DNA from: JACMLD01 sp039916305
GTDB taxonomy: Bacteria > Bacteroidota > Bacteroidia > Chitinophagales > Chitinophagaceae
NCBI GenBank assembly: GCA_039916305.1
Contig: JBDSLR010000015.1
Coordinates: 62,001-126,000, forward strand
Length of the DNA: 64,000 bases
Reading direction: 5' to 3'
Shown here one piece after another: positions 18,881 through 28,150 of this stretch (position 1 is the first letter of the stretch; the number at the start of each line of letters is the position of its first letter). Made by a program: the position numbers and the translations under genes. The notes beneath the pieces were generated by a model. That model did no database searches, was not told the origin of the DNA, and saw nothing but the letters and a program-made list of their open reading frames with translations.

Positions 18881-18977
18881 ATTCGATTCCCGGATGTTTG
18901 TAAATATTTGACCTGTCAGGGGGTGATTACATTTCCCGGTTTTTACAAACCACTGTCCGAAATTTGAATCCAATAGA

Positions 18978-18985
18978 TATATTTG
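18978..18985 (+). promoter_or_regulatory. Candidate -7 promoter element for the BBE oxidoreductase gene
   Basis: TATATTTG matches the Bacteroidota TAnnTTTG -7 consensus exactly and lies 25 bases before the start at 19011. I see no well-spaced -33 TTTG (the nearest is only 11 bases upstream), so the call is tentative. Confidence 0.4.
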
Positions 18986-19010
18986 TATCAAGTCAAATAA
19001 CTGCTATAAT

Positions 19011-20843
19011 ATGCCCATACACCGAAGAAAGTTTTTAAAAGGAGTCATTTTATTGCCAGGAATTTCAGTGGGCAGCGCTTCACTATTTGCCGCCAGGCAG
19101 GAATATACTGACCAATCCACAACATTTAAAAGAGTCAGGCCAAAAGATGCAGGCTGGCCTTCAAAGGATAAATGGGCACAATTAAACAAAGCGGTGAATG
19201 GAAACCTGGTCAAACTTGAGTCGCCAATTGCGGCCTGCACAACTGCTGCTGATAAAAAGGCCTGCGAAGAATTGTTCAGCAATTTAAAAAATCCATACTA
19301 TATCAGTGATAACCCGGCGTTAACGCAAACATCTGGCTGGTTAGACGCCTGGCGTTCCGAACCCAGTGTGTATGCCGTAGCAGCAAAAACTACAGCCGAC
19401 GTAGTAGCTGCTGTTAATTTTGCGCGTACCAACAATTTGAGATTGGTTGTAAAAGGTGGTGGGCACAGTTACCAGGGTACCTCCAATGCTGCTGATTCAT
19501 TATTGATATGGACAAGAGGAATGAATAAAATTGTTGTTCATGATAGTTTCGTTGCGGTTGATTGTGAATCAAAACAACAGCCCCAGCCTGCTGTAACCAT
19601 AGAAGCCGGCGCACGCTGGTTGCAGGCATACAATGAAGTAACAACAAAGCGGGGCAGGTACGTGCAGGGCGGGGGATGTGCCACGGTGGGTGTAGCGGGT
19701 TTGATTCAAAGTGGCGGGTTTGGAAGTTTTTCAAAAAACTATGGTTTGGCAGCTGCTGCATTACTGGAAGCAGAAATTGTAACAGCAGACGGTTCGGTAG
19801 AAATTGTAAATGCCTGTAGAAAACCTGATTTATTCTGGGCACTCAAAGGAGGAGGTGGAGGAAGTTTTGGAGTGGTTACGAAATTGACTTTGCGAACGCG
19901 TGCACTACCGGAGAAATTCGGCGCCGTATTCGGAAAAATAAAAGCTACTGATGATGCTTCCTTTAAAGTGCTGATCCAACAAATACTAACGCTGTATGCT
20001 ACAAAACTCTTTAATCCGAACTGGGGAGAATCCATTTCTTTTTACGCAGATAACACCGTGAATTTTAATTTGGTATTTCAGGGACTTAACAAAGAGCAAG
20101 CGGAAGCATCCTGGCAGGACTTTACAAATTGGTTAAAGCAAACACCAGAAAAATATACGTTTGGCATGCCACTGACCGTTATTGATTTGCCCGCGCAGCG
20201 CCTATGGGACGTCGACTTTTTAAAAAAATATGCACCGCAACTCATTGCAAGTGATGACCGGCCCGGAGCACCTGCTCATAATGTATATTGGGCGTCCAAC
20301 AAAGAAGAGGCCGGCCAGTTCCTGTACGCTTATCATTCAGCATGGTTACCTCAATCCTTGCTGCAAAAAGATAAGCAGGCCCAACTCGCAGACGCCATCT
20401 TCGCTTCCAGTCGTAGCTGGACAATGTCATTGCATTTCAATAAAGGTTTAGCCGGCGCCAGTGCAGAAGAGATTGCAGCTGCAAAAGATACGGCTATGAA
20501 TCCTGCGGTGCTGGACGCGTTTGCGCTGGCCATCATTGCTGGTGAGGGACAGCCCGCCTTTACTGGTTTGGCCGGTCATGAGCCTGACGTAACGGAGGCC
20601 CGCCGCGGCGCTACAAAAATTAACCAGGCTATTAAAGATTTGCTGCAGGTTGCACCGGGTGCAGGGAGTTATATTTCTGAAAGTAATTTCTTTGAAAAGA
20701 ACTGGCAACAGTCTTTCTGGGGCGCAAACTATCCACGACTGGCAGCAGTAAAAAAGAAATATGATCCGGAAGGACTGTTTTTTGTGCGCCATGGTGCCGG
20801 TAGCGAAGTGTGGAGTGATGATGGGTTTACGAGAAATAAATAA
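19011..20843 (+). CDS. Tat-exported FAD-binding BBE-type oxidoreductase
   Basis: A 610-residue flavoprotein of the berberine-bridge enzyme family, which oxidises alcohols or sugars with transfer to oxygen. The N-terminus HRRKFLKGVILLPG is a twin-arginine signal, so it is probably exported folded with its cofactor. The FAD-binding module has VVKGGGHSYQGTS with H152, and GGGCATVGVAG with C223. Both residues align with the His and Cys that hold FAD bicovalently in BBE enzymes. The C-terminal BBE segment reads YPRLAAVKKKYDPEGLFFV. It is a single-gene unit between a decayed hydrolase and a hypothetical secreted protein. The substrate is unknown. Confidence 0.92.
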   Translation: MPIHRRKFLKGVILLPGISVGSASLFAARQEYTDQSTTFKRVRPKDAGWPSKDKWAQLNKAVNGNLVKLESPIAACTTAADKKACEELFSNLKNPYYISDNPALTQTSGWLDAWRSEPSVYAVAAKTTADVVAAVNFARTNNLRLVVKGGGHSYQGTSNAADSLLIWTRGMNKIVVHDSFVAVDCESKQQPQPAVTIEAGARWLQAYNEVTTKRGRYVQGGGCATVGVAGLIQSGGFGSFSKNYGLAAAALLEAEIVTADGSVEIVNACRKPDLFWALKGGGGGSFGVVTKLTLRTRALPEKFGAVFGKIKATDDASFKVLIQQILTLYATKLFNPNWGESISFYADNTVNFNLVFQGLNKEQAEASWQDFTNWLKQTPEKYTFGMPLTVIDLPAQRLWDVDFLKKYAPQLIASDDRPGAPAHNVYWASNKEEAGQFLYAYHSAWLPQSLLQKDKQAQLADAIFASSRSWTMSLHFNKGLAGASAEEIAAAKDTAMNPAVLDAFALAIIAGEGQPAFTGLAGHEPDVTEARRGATKINQAIKDLLQVAPGAGSYISESNFFEKNWQQSFWGANYPRLAAVKKKYDPEGLFFVRHGAGSEVWSDDGFTRNK

Positions 20844-20930
20844 CCAGCCAGGGCACTGTACAGTTTCTAAGAAGTATAGCATATATTCTTCGTGTATGTA
20901 AAACCTGGAAAAAGAGTCATGTGTATTTGT

Positions 20931-21560
20931 ATGAAAATAGCTTACTTTTTAGCGCTAGTTTTCTTTTTGTCGATCCAATTGCTTGGTCAGAACTGTAATA
21001 AACTTGATAATAGGATATTTTTTAAAAGTGTACAATTCGGGCACCCTATCCCTGCTGAACTATTAAATTCCCCGGGAGATAAATATAGTAGCAGATTGTC
21101 TCATACTAATTTTCGTTTACAATATGATAGCCTGGCTCCTGATGAAAAGAAGAAATACGCCGACCTGTTCGCATTTTTTGCTGCGCCATTTTCATTCAGC
21201 GAAATCAGCGAGAGCAAAAAAAGAGAAATATATCTTATCCAGCTTTTTTCTTTTTTTGATGCGGATAACCAATTTGACTCATCAACGTACAAAGCACCCG
21301 CTAAATTTACAAAGTTGTACGAACAGCTGGTTTCTTTATTTGGAAATCCGACAGGAACACAGCAACCCAGCATCCACGATTCGCTTTTTATAAAACAGCT
21401 TGGATTGCCCGTTTCAATGTACTGGAGCTGCAATACAATTACTTTACAAATACGTGTAAGATATGGCTGCAGTTTAAAAGAATTGAATGTGATGGCTGTT
21501 GAAATAAAGGACCGCCGGTTTGAAGATATGCCTGAACCGGAAAAAATAGCTGCACTTTAA
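20931..21560 (+). CDS. Secreted protein of unknown function
   Basis: A protein of about 209 residues. I place the start at ATG 20931, since it gives a normal signal peptide (MKIAYFLALVFFLSIQLLGQ); the open frame starts earlier at GTG 20892. The mature part is charged and helical (SLAPDEKKKYADLFAFFAAP, then SESKKREIYL), with two conserved-looking stretches, KLYEQLVSLFGNP and SMYWSCNTITLQIRV. I recognise no domain. It follows the BBE gene by about 90 bases in the same direction and could be co-transcribed. Confidence 0.65.
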   Translation: MKIAYFLALVFFLSIQLLGQNCNKLDNRIFFKSVQFGHPIPAELLNSPGDKYSSRLSHTNFRLQYDSLAPDEKKKYADLFAFFAAPFSFSEISESKKREIYLIQLFSFFDADNQFDSSTYKAPAKFTKLYEQLVSLFGNPTGTQQPSIHDSLFIKQLGLPVSMYWSCNTITLQIRVRYGCSLKELNVMAVEIKDRRFEDMPEPEKIAAL

Positions 21561-21823
21561 AAATTTAACCGCCTTGCGCGAGACTGGATTCGTTTTTATC
21601 CAGGTTAAAATGGTTCAATAGAAAAAAGTCAGAAATGGTTACTAAACTGGAGGATAAATTTTCGCCCTTACATTACCAGGGACTAATGTATCTCAGCCAG
21701 CTAATCATCAGATTTTATTGATAAATTTGATTTAGCAGGGCGGTTCAAAGATATGCTGCAACCGCTTCAGGCACACATGGATATTGCAGGTAATTGGCTT
21801 ATACAATATTAAATCTTGACAGC

Positions 21824-23518
21824 ATGAAATATTTTCTCAACACAACGTTGTGCATGGCTGCTGTTTTTGCACTAGAAACATTCACAGCGTGCAATACCGA
21901 TAGTTCGATTCCCTCAAAGGAATCAATCAGCCAGATAAATCTAAAGAGGGGAAATGTTATCTCCTGCGGCGCAACTGACAAACAATTTGGATCAGTTGAA
22001 TTTGCGATGACTTGTAATGATAGTATAAAAGGCGATTTTAACCTGGCAATTGAGTTATTACATTCCTTTGAGTATGACGATTCAGAAAAGGTTTTCGCAA
22101 AAATTATTGACGAAGCGCCGGATTGCGCCATGGCTTATTGGGGCGTGGCCATGTGTAATTTTCACCCGTTGTGGACAGCGCCTTTAGAAGCTGAACTAAA
22201 AAAAGGAAGCAAAGCAATAACAATTGCCGGTTCAATCAGTAACAAGTCAGCAAGGGAGTCGGCTTATATTAATTCCCTGGCAATATTTTATAATAACTGG
22301 GAAAAAATTGATCATCAAACCCGTTGCCTCAGCTATGAAAAGGCAATGGAAAAATTATACAAAGATTATCCGGGTGATAAGGAAGCTGCGGTTCTGTATG
22401 CGCTTGCACTGGATGCTTCTGCTAAACCCACCGATAAAACGTATGCCAATCAAAAAAAAGCCGCTTCCATATTAAATACACTGTACACATCAACGCCTAA
22501 TCATCCGGGCGTTATTCACTACCTGATACACACCTACGATTATCCCGGAATGGCAGAAATGGCCTTGCCTTTTGCAAATAAATATGCAGCGGTTGCCCCA
22601 TCATCTGCACATGCGTTGCATATGCCTTCCCATATTTTTACAAGACTGGGTATATGGGATAAATGCATTAAGTCGAACCTGGAGTCGGTGGCTTCGGCAA
22701 AATGTTATGCAGAACAGGCTGGTATCAAGGGGCACTGGGATGAGGAGTTGCATGGGATGGACTATCTCGTTTACGCCTATCTACAAAAGGGGGAAAATAA
22801 ACTCGCGAAAGAACAGTTGATATATCTGCAAAATATGAAGGAGGTAATTCCCATGAATTTCAAAGTGGCGTATGCTTTCGCATCTATTCCTGCACGCTTT
22901 GCACTGGAAAATAAAAATTGGAAAGAAGCCGCGGCACTGAAACTGCAGCCGGCCATTGTTCCCTGGACGAAATTTCCCTGGCAGGAATCTATTATTCATT
23001 TCTCCCGTTTGTTAGGCAGTGTGCATGTAGGTAATCTGGACGATGCCAATACAGCGTTGGCAAAAATGAAGCAATTGCATGATACTTTAAGAGCGCAAAA
23101 GGATACTTATAAAGCCGGCCAGGTTGCTATCCAGGTAAAGACCGGCCATGCATGGATACTTTTTGCAGGCGGTAAAACCCGCGAGGCATTACAGGAAATG
23201 CAACTTGCTGCAGCGATGGAAGATAGTACAGAAAAACACCCGGTAACAGCGGGAGAAGTTTTGCCAGCAAGGGAATTACTGGCCGACATGTTTTTGCAGG
23301 CCGGGCAATATGATAACGCGATGCTGGCGTACGAAGCAGTACTCCAAAAGTCACCCAATCGGTTTAATAGTTTGTACGGTGCCGGCCTGGCTGCGGCAAA
23401 AGCAGGCAACAGACAAAAAGCTATTTCCTGCTATAATAAGTTGGCTTCCATAATAGACATGGCAAACTCCGACCGGCCTGAGCTGGCGGAAATGAAAAAG
23501 TTTTTGGCGTTGCGATAA
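21824..23518 (+). CDS. Tetratricopeptide repeat lipoprotein
   Basis: A protein of about 564 residues. ATG 21824 gives a lipoprotein signal ending in ETFTAC, with Cys the lipidation site; the frame also contains a TTG 30 bases upstream. TPR units are visible, including FNLAIELLHSFEYDDSEKVF, CAMAYWGVAMCNFHPLW, and near the end GQYDNAMLAYEAVLQKSPN and AGNRQKAISCYNKLAS. A conserved block, PSSAHALHMPSHIFTRLGIW, matches a Bacteroidota and Proteobacteria family of exported TPR proteins of unknown role. It stands alone; a truncated cyclotransferase fragment follows. Confidence 0.85.
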   Translation: MKYFLNTTLCMAAVFALETFTACNTDSSIPSKESISQINLKRGNVISCGATDKQFGSVEFAMTCNDSIKGDFNLAIELLHSFEYDDSEKVFAKIIDEAPDCAMAYWGVAMCNFHPLWTAPLEAELKKGSKAITIAGSISNKSARESAYINSLAIFYNNWEKIDHQTRCLSYEKAMEKLYKDYPGDKEAAVLYALALDASAKPTDKTYANQKKAASILNTLYTSTPNHPGVIHYLIHTYDYPGMAEMALPFANKYAAVAPSSAHALHMPSHIFTRLGIWDKCIKSNLESVASAKCYAEQAGIKGHWDEELHGMDYLVYAYLQKGENKLAKEQLIYLQNMKEVIPMNFKVAYAFASIPARFALENKNWKEAAALKLQPAIVPWTKFPWQESIIHFSRLLGSVHVGNLDDANTALAKMKQLHDTLRAQKDTYKAGQVAIQVKTGHAWILFAGGKTREALQEMQLAAAMEDSTEKHPVTAGEVLPARELLADMFLQAGQYDNAMLAYEAVLQKSPNRFNSLYGAGLAAAKAGNRQKAISCYNKLASIIDMANSDRPELAEMKKFLALR

Positions 23519-23583
23519 GGCAAGGCTAAGTTTAGCCTTCATAGAATCGTCCGCTTCATTTTATTTTAGCCGGTTGTTAATGG

Positions 23584-23850
23584 GAAATGGCTGAACGGAA
23601 CGGTAAAAGGTAAGTTAGTAAATAAGGGCTGGGGGCAGCGTTGGATTATTTTGGATCCAGGCATGCTCAACCTGCCGAACAGGAAAATATACTTTGCCAA
23701 ATTCTTTTTTCTGACCAATTGATTGACAATTGGTCGTGTTTAGACGAATTTGAAGGATACGGGTATAAACGGATAATTGCAAAGTTTGAATTGGAAAGTG
23801 GCGGAATGGGCGGCGGAAATATTTACGCAATAAATGATACACGGCTTTAG
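23584..23850 (+). pseudogene. Gamma-glutamylcyclotransferase-like fragment, frameshifted and N-truncated
   Basis: The sequence WLNGTVKGKLVNKGWG in one frame is followed, after a one-base shift at about 23640, by DYFGSRHAQPAEQENILCQI. It then continues with LIDNWSCLDEFEGYGYKRII and a short tail ending NIYAINDTRL. DEFEG with its acidic residue is the hallmark of the GGCT/AIG2 fold, which releases pyroglutamate from gamma-glutamyl peptides. The N-terminal YGTL motif is missing, so only the C-terminal two thirds survive. This is a dead gene. Confidence 0.72.
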
Positions 23851-23949
23851 TTCAAAGTGTCGTTTGCATAATTTTAGTTATTGCGGGTTCTTTTTTTCCG
23901 GTTTGCCTTTATGACAATCATTACACAACAACGTCAAAAAATAATCAAA

Positions 23950-24327
23950 ATGAAAAAAGTAACGGGCATTGGTGGCGTATTCTTCAAATGCAAGGATCCG
24001 AAGAAAATAACAGCTTGGTATCAAAAACACCTGGGTTTGGACACCAACCCATATGGAGCAACGTTCGAGTGGTATGAAGGAACGGACAGCACAAAAAAAG
24101 CACAAACACAATGGACGCCGTTTGCCGAAACAACAAAATATTTTGAACCATCCACAAAAGACTTTATGATAAATTACCGGGTGGAGAACCTGGAAGCACT
24201 GGTGGAGGAATTAAAAAAAGAGGGTGTAACCATTGTAGATACCATTGAAGCGTTCGACTACGGTAAATTCATTCATATCCTGGATGGAGAGGGAAACAAA
24301 ATTCAACTCTGGGAGCCGAAGGATTAA
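23950..24327 (+). CDS. VOC superfamily protein
   Basis: A 125-residue VOC protein. ATG 23950 gives the expected N-terminus, KVTGIGGVFFKCKDPKKITA; the frame is open upstream but that leader is not family-like. Visible family features are the WYQKHLGLDT helix-turn, the FMINYRVENLEALVEELKKE strand and helix, and the C-terminal HILDGEGNKIQLWEPKD. The latter contains the second-module His and the E of IQLWEP that can bind metal. The substrate is unknown; it may detoxify small electrophiles. It sits alone between a cyclotransferase relic and a secreted glycosidase. Confidence 0.88.
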   Translation: MKKVTGIGGVFFKCKDPKKITAWYQKHLGLDTNPYGATFEWYEGTDSTKKAQTQWTPFAETTKYFEPSTKDFMINYRVENLEALVEELKKEGVTIVDTIEAFDYGKFIHILDGEGNKIQLWEPKD

Positions 24328-24424
24328 GTATGATGAATTCTTGTCCAACAAAAATTTCGCCTTCGGTTTTATAAAATCCGGGCAATGATTTTATTCTGCC
24401 TCCTGTTTTTTTCAAACAAATACC

Positions 24425-25426
24425 ATGAAAAATAGCTTGTGTGCTCTCTTGGCCTGTTGCCTGTTTTCATTCGGGTTAAATGCACAGGAACCGCGCCTGC
24501 CCGAACCCCGTAAAAACGTGCCGCTGGATTCTATTGTAATGAGTGATCCGTTTATACTGGCAGACAGTGCTACCAATATGTATTACATGACAGGCACGGG
24601 TGGCCTGCTCTGGAAAAGTCCGGATCTGAAAATTTGGGAAGGCCCATATAAAGTAGCTGCCACCAACCCGGCTTCCTGGATGGGGCCAAAGCCTATGATA
24701 TGGGCGGCGGAAATTCATCACTTTAAAAACAAATATTATTATTTTGCTACGTTCACCAACCGTGCTGTAAAAATTGATTCCGTAAAGGGCAACGTGATTG
24801 AACGCCGGGCCTGCCATGTATTGGTAAGCGATAAAGCAGCAGGACCATATACGCCCATGCAGGACAGTACTTACCTGCCTGCGGATAAGCCAACGCTGGA
24901 CGGGTCCTTGTGGATAGATAAAGATGGGAAACCGTATATGGTATACTGTTATGAATGGTTACAGAATGGAAACGGAACCATCGAAAAAATTGAACTGAAA
25001 CCTGATCTGAGTGGCTCGATTGGCAGCGGCAAGCTATTGTTTCGCGCAAGCGAAGCGCCCTGGAGCCGGGAGAAAGATGAAAACGGCAAGGACCGGCCAA
25101 ACAAGGTAACCGATGGCCCATGGCTGTTTACCACCGGCACCGGTCGCCTGGGTATGCTATGGACCAGCTGGATCTACGATGTATACACACAGGGCATTGC
25201 CTACTCCCGGAGCGGAACACTGGACGGCCCCTGGATGCAGGAAAAAGATCCCATTACACCGCCCAATTTTGGCCATGCTATGCTGTTTCGCACATTCAGC
25301 GGGAAGTTGCTGATGTCTTTGCACAGCCATAAAAAAATAGACACCCGCACGCGCCGTATTCCCTGTTTGTTTGAAGTAGATATAAATGGCGATAAACTGG
25401 TGGTTGGCAAGCGCTTTATACCCTGA
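24425..25426 (+). CDS. Secreted glycoside hydrolase family 43-like protein
   Basis: A 333-residue protein with a signal peptide (MKNSLCALLACCLFSFGLNA). The five-bladed propeller pattern of GH43 is visible: MSDPFILADS with D41 as the likely base, IWAAEIHHFKNKYYYF, TLDGSLWIDKDGKPYMVYCY, NKVTDGPWLF, MLWTSWIYD, and a final NFGHAMLFRTFSGKLLMSLH. These enzymes cut arabinan, xylan or galactan side chains outside the cytoplasm. No SusC/SusD pair or other polysaccharide enzyme adjoins it, so the target glycan cannot be inferred. The length fits a single catalytic domain. Confidence 0.88.
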   Translation: MKNSLCALLACCLFSFGLNAQEPRLPEPRKNVPLDSIVMSDPFILADSATNMYYMTGTGGLLWKSPDLKIWEGPYKVAATNPASWMGPKPMIWAAEIHHFKNKYYYFATFTNRAVKIDSVKGNVIERRACHVLVSDKAAGPYTPMQDSTYLPADKPTLDGSLWIDKDGKPYMVYCYEWLQNGNGTIEKIELKPDLSGSIGSGKLLFRASEAPWSREKDENGKDRPNKVTDGPWLFTTGTGRLGMLWTSWIYDVYTQGIAYSRSGTLDGPWMQEKDPITPPNFGHAMLFRTFSGKLLMSLHSHKKIDTRTRRIPCLFEVDINGDKLVVGKRFIP

Positions 25427-25529
25427 CAAGACCGGGTCTTCACAAAATGGTATGCTCACTATTCCCTGGCAAAGTGGGACATACGATAGCCTGCAGCCAT
25501 CATGCATCAGCATTTTGTAAAAATACAAT

Positions 25530-26237
25530 ATGAAAGAGAAGATTGTTGCAGCTTACGAGGCCATGGCGGATAGTTACAATGCCATGATTGATTACAAACC
25601 ACACAATGCTTACTATGACCGCCCCAATACACTTGCTTTATTGCCGGACGTAAAAGGAAAAGCCATACTTGATGCAGCTTGTGGCCCGGGAAAATATGCG
25701 GAAATATTGCTTGCACGGGGGGCAGTGGTAACGGGCTTTGATATAAGTGAACGCATGGTAGCATTGGCCGCGGCACGTAATAAGGGCGCGGGGAAATTCT
25801 TTGTGCACGATTTAGCAAGCCCACTTAGCATGCTTGTTAATGAATCGTTTGATATAGTGCTGTGTGCATTGGCCATGCATTATATAGAAGATTGGTCTTT
25901 TACCATACAGGAGTTCTGCAGGCTCTTACAACCCAAAGGCATACTGGTCATCTCTATCGAACATCCTTTTTTTGAATTCAACTATTTTAAATCGACCCAA
26001 TATTTTGCCCTGGAACCGGTACAATGCACCTGGACAAGTTTCGGAACGCCAATAGAAATAAATAGTTACAGAAGATCGCTGCAGGCTTGTATTGCACCAT
26101 TAACAGACAATGGTTTTTACATTGATAAACTGGTAGAGCCGGTGCCGGTTGCGGAGTTTGAACAGTATGACGCAAAGCATTTTAAAGAGCTGAATGCGTT
26201 TCCCGCTTTTATGTGCATCAGGGCAATAAAGCGATAA
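25530..26237 (+). CDS. Class I SAM-dependent methyltransferase
   Basis: A 235-residue cytoplasmic protein. Motif I is ILDAACGPGKYAEILLARGA, the SAM-binding glycine loop, followed by the acidic end of strand 2 in VTGFDIS. Motif IV appears as FDIVLCALAMHYIEDW, and GILVISIEHPFFEF corresponds to motif VI. The C-terminal part has no recognisable substrate module. It belongs to the broad Methyltransf_11/25 group. No neighbouring biosynthetic gene suggests a substrate. Confidence 0.9.
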   Translation: MKEKIVAAYEAMADSYNAMIDYKPHNAYYDRPNTLALLPDVKGKAILDAACGPGKYAEILLARGAVVTGFDISERMVALAAARNKGAGKFFVHDLASPLSMLVNESFDIVLCALAMHYIEDWSFTIQEFCRLLQPKGILVISIEHPFFEFNYFKSTQYFALEPVQCTWTSFGTPIEINSYRRSLQACIAPLTDNGFYIDKLVEPVPVAEFEQYDAKHFKELNAFPAFMCIRAIKR

Positions 26238-26423
26238 CGGGCGTGCACCTGGATATTCAAATTAACATTCATACAATAAGCTACCCTTGAAACAATAATT
26301 GGCATTCTATGGAGAATGGGATATTTTTAAAATGAGATAGGAGAACGTTTGTTTTTCAGCATTGTTGCTGGAAAATCATAACACCTTATTTGCTTATTTC
26401 TACAAGGATAATTTTAAAAAATT

Positions 26424-26780
26424 ATGCTCACAGCTATCAACCCAAAATTACCGATGCGTGACAAAGCGCTCACAAAAGATTTTTACATTAACGAATTAGG
26501 CTTCCGGGAATATGGCAGTGCTGACTACGATGGCTACCTGATGCTGCAAAAGGACAACATACAAATTCATTTCTTTGCGTTTAAGGCGCTTGATCCAAAA
26601 GAGAATTACGGGCAGGTGTATATACGAACTGACGCTATTGACAGCTTTTACCAGTCTTTGCTGGATAAACAATTAAGTATACATCCCGCGGGACACCTGC
26701 AAACAAAACCATGGGGACAAAAAGAATTCTCGATACTTGATCCGGATAGTAACCTGCTCACTTTTGGACAGCAACTGTAG
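26424..26780 (+). CDS. VOC superfamily, bleomycin resistance-like protein
   Basis: A 118-residue VOC protein starting LTAINPKLPMRDKALTKDFY. It has the ELGFREYG helix end, DGYLMLQKDNIQIHFFAF, YGQVYIRTDAIDSFYQSL and a C-terminal KPWGQKEFSILDPDSNLLTF. The PWGQKEF-x-I-D-P-x-x-N-L-L signature is typical of the bleomycin-resistance-like subgroup, which binds and sequesters drugs as a dimer. Whether it confers resistance cannot be told. The ATG at 26424 is preceded by an A/T-rich leader as usual in this phylum. It stands alone. Confidence 0.88.
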   Translation: MLTAINPKLPMRDKALTKDFYINELGFREYGSADYDGYLMLQKDNIQIHFFAFKALDPKENYGQVYIRTDAIDSFYQSLLDKQLSIHPAGHLQTKPWGQKEFSILDPDSNLLTFGQQL

Positions 26781-27097
26781 AAACGGGCCATCGGCTGCCG
26801 GCCAAAGAAATAATATACTCAGCTTTATCCAGGCTGGTACCTCAGAATGCAGGTAATACAGAAACATTTGATGAAAGTTTATCAGCACAGTAACCGGTCC
26901 AGGCCCTATCCTGTGAAATTGCCAAAATTGGCGGCGGTAATTTTTGCAGGGTATTTGATGCGGCTACTGCAGCACACAAGTAAACGCCACGAGTACCCAG
27001 GACAAGCACACTACAATATATGACTATTGCCAATGGTCAGACTCTTATAGTTTGATCATTATTCCCAACCATCATTCCCAAAAAAAATATAAAAAAA
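26781..27097. other. Intergenic region upstream of the ArsR gene
   Basis: No intact gene is seen. A short frame at about 26900-26980 (IAKIGGGNFCRVFDAA) reads protein-like but is isolated, and may be an old relic. A weak 8-bp hairpin, TGACTATT-GCC-AATGGTCA, lies at 27021-27039 without a T-run. Confidence 0.3.
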
Positions 27098-27147
27098 TTT
27101 GTGTAGGTAAATGACTACGCATATATTTGTAGTCAAATAGCTACAAA
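27098..27147 (+). promoter_or_regulatory. Promoter with overlapping operator repeats for the ArsR-SRPBCC operon
   Basis: TTTG (27098-27101) and TATATTTG (27122-27129) match the Bacteroidota -33/-7 promoter with a 20-base spacer. Two inverted repeats overlap it: TGACTAC-N10-GTAGTCA (27112-27135) and TTTGTAG-N8-CTACAAA (27126-27147). The second abuts the ATG at 27148. The layout suggests autorepression by the ArsR protein. Confidence 0.7.
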
Positions 27148-27468
27148 ATGAATCTACGGCGCGACGTATTTCAGGCGATATCAGATCCTACACGACGGGC
27201 CATTCTGTTGTTGGTAGCCTCACACGCTATGACAGCCGGCGCCATAGCATCGAACTTTGATACCGCCCGGCCAACAGTTTCCAAACACCTGCAAATACTA
27301 ACCGAATGCGAATTGCTTATACCAGCACAAAATGGCCGGGAAATTTCTTATCATATTAATGCAAAAAAAATGAAAGCCGTAGCAGATTTCATTGAACCAT
27401 TCCGCAACATGTGGGACGACAGGTTTAATAAACTGGAAACCATTATGAAAAAATACAAAAGCAAATAA
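27148..27468 (+). CDS. ArsR family transcriptional regulator
   Basis: A 106-residue winged-helix repressor starting RRDVFQAISDPTRRAILLLV, the common ArsR opening helix. The recognition helix region is FDTARPTVSKHLQILTECEL, followed by the wing at NGREISYHINAKKM. It lacks an obvious metal-binding Cys pair, like other ArsR proteins that are paired with SRPBCC genes. The stop codon is one base from the next start, so the two genes form an operon. Two inverted repeats overlap its promoter and are the likely autoregulatory sites. Confidence 0.93.
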   Translation: MNLRRDVFQAISDPTRRAILLLVASHAMTAGAIASNFDTARPTVSKHLQILTECELLIPAQNGREISYHINAKKMKAVADFIEPFRNMWDDRFNKLETIMKKYKSK

Positions 27469-27469
27469 T

Positions 27470-27946
27470 ATGGAAAGGAAAACGAAGATACATGCTGAAG
27501 ATGGCCGGCAGGAACTAATGATTACGAGGGAATTTGATTTACCAGTGGAACTGCTGTTTAAAGCATATGAAGAACCTGCAATTGTGGAGGAATGGATGGG
27601 AACCAAAGTGCTTAAACTGGATAATAAAAAGCATGGCAGTTATCATTTTGAAACAACTGATCCAAAGGGAAACAAATACGGCTTCAACGGAGTAATCCAC
27701 GAGTTTATTACAAACCGGAAAATTACCCGGACATTTGAAATGGAGAATACGCCGTTTGCTGTGCAGCTGGAATTCCTGGAGTTTGAAAAACTTACTGATG
27801 AAAGCAGCAAACTCACCATGCATATTGTTTATAAATCAGTTGCGCTGCGTGACCAGATGCTGCAGTTGCCTTTTGCCCAGGGCATTAATATGGCCCACAA
27901 CCGCTTAGAGAATGCCATAAAAAAATCAACGCCACAAAGCAGGTAG
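27470..27946 (+). CDS. SRPBCC (AHSA1-like) protein
   Basis: A 158-residue START/Bet v1-like protein with ITREFDLPVELLFKAYEEPA and EEWMGTKVLKLDN at the N-terminus, and FEKLTDESSKLTMHIVYKS in the sheet. The C-terminal helix is HNRLENAIKK. This is the typical AHSA1-type partner encoded directly after ArsR regulators in Bacteroidota. Such proteins have a hydrophobic ligand cavity; the ligand is unknown. Translation is likely coupled to arsR, since only one base separates the genes. Confidence 0.9.
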   Translation: MERKTKIHAEDGRQELMITREFDLPVELLFKAYEEPAIVEEWMGTKVLKLDNKKHGSYHFETTDPKGNKYGFNGVIHEFITNRKITRTFEMENTPFAVQLEFLEFEKLTDESSKLTMHIVYKSVALRDQMLQLPFAQGINMAHNRLENAIKKSTPQSR

Positions 27947-28150
27947 TACAGTTCAAGGCAATCATTAAGTTGCTCAATAAATAATAAAATGAAAGACGCT
28001 ATAGTAAAAGCCCATAAAAGTGGATGAAGGGCATTAACAGAATATAGAAAAAATTATTAAATACCGGGCAGACCCTAACTAATCGTTCAAACGCTATTTA
28101 ATGATGACTCCTTCCTGGCAATTATTTGCAACAGTAAAATTTTCAGTAGT

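Noticed and set aside
18885..18900. tRNA-like T-loop sequence (GGATTCGATTCCC)
   Set aside because: The T-loop-like run has no acceptor, D or anticodon arms upstream and lies inside the decayed beta-lactamase region.
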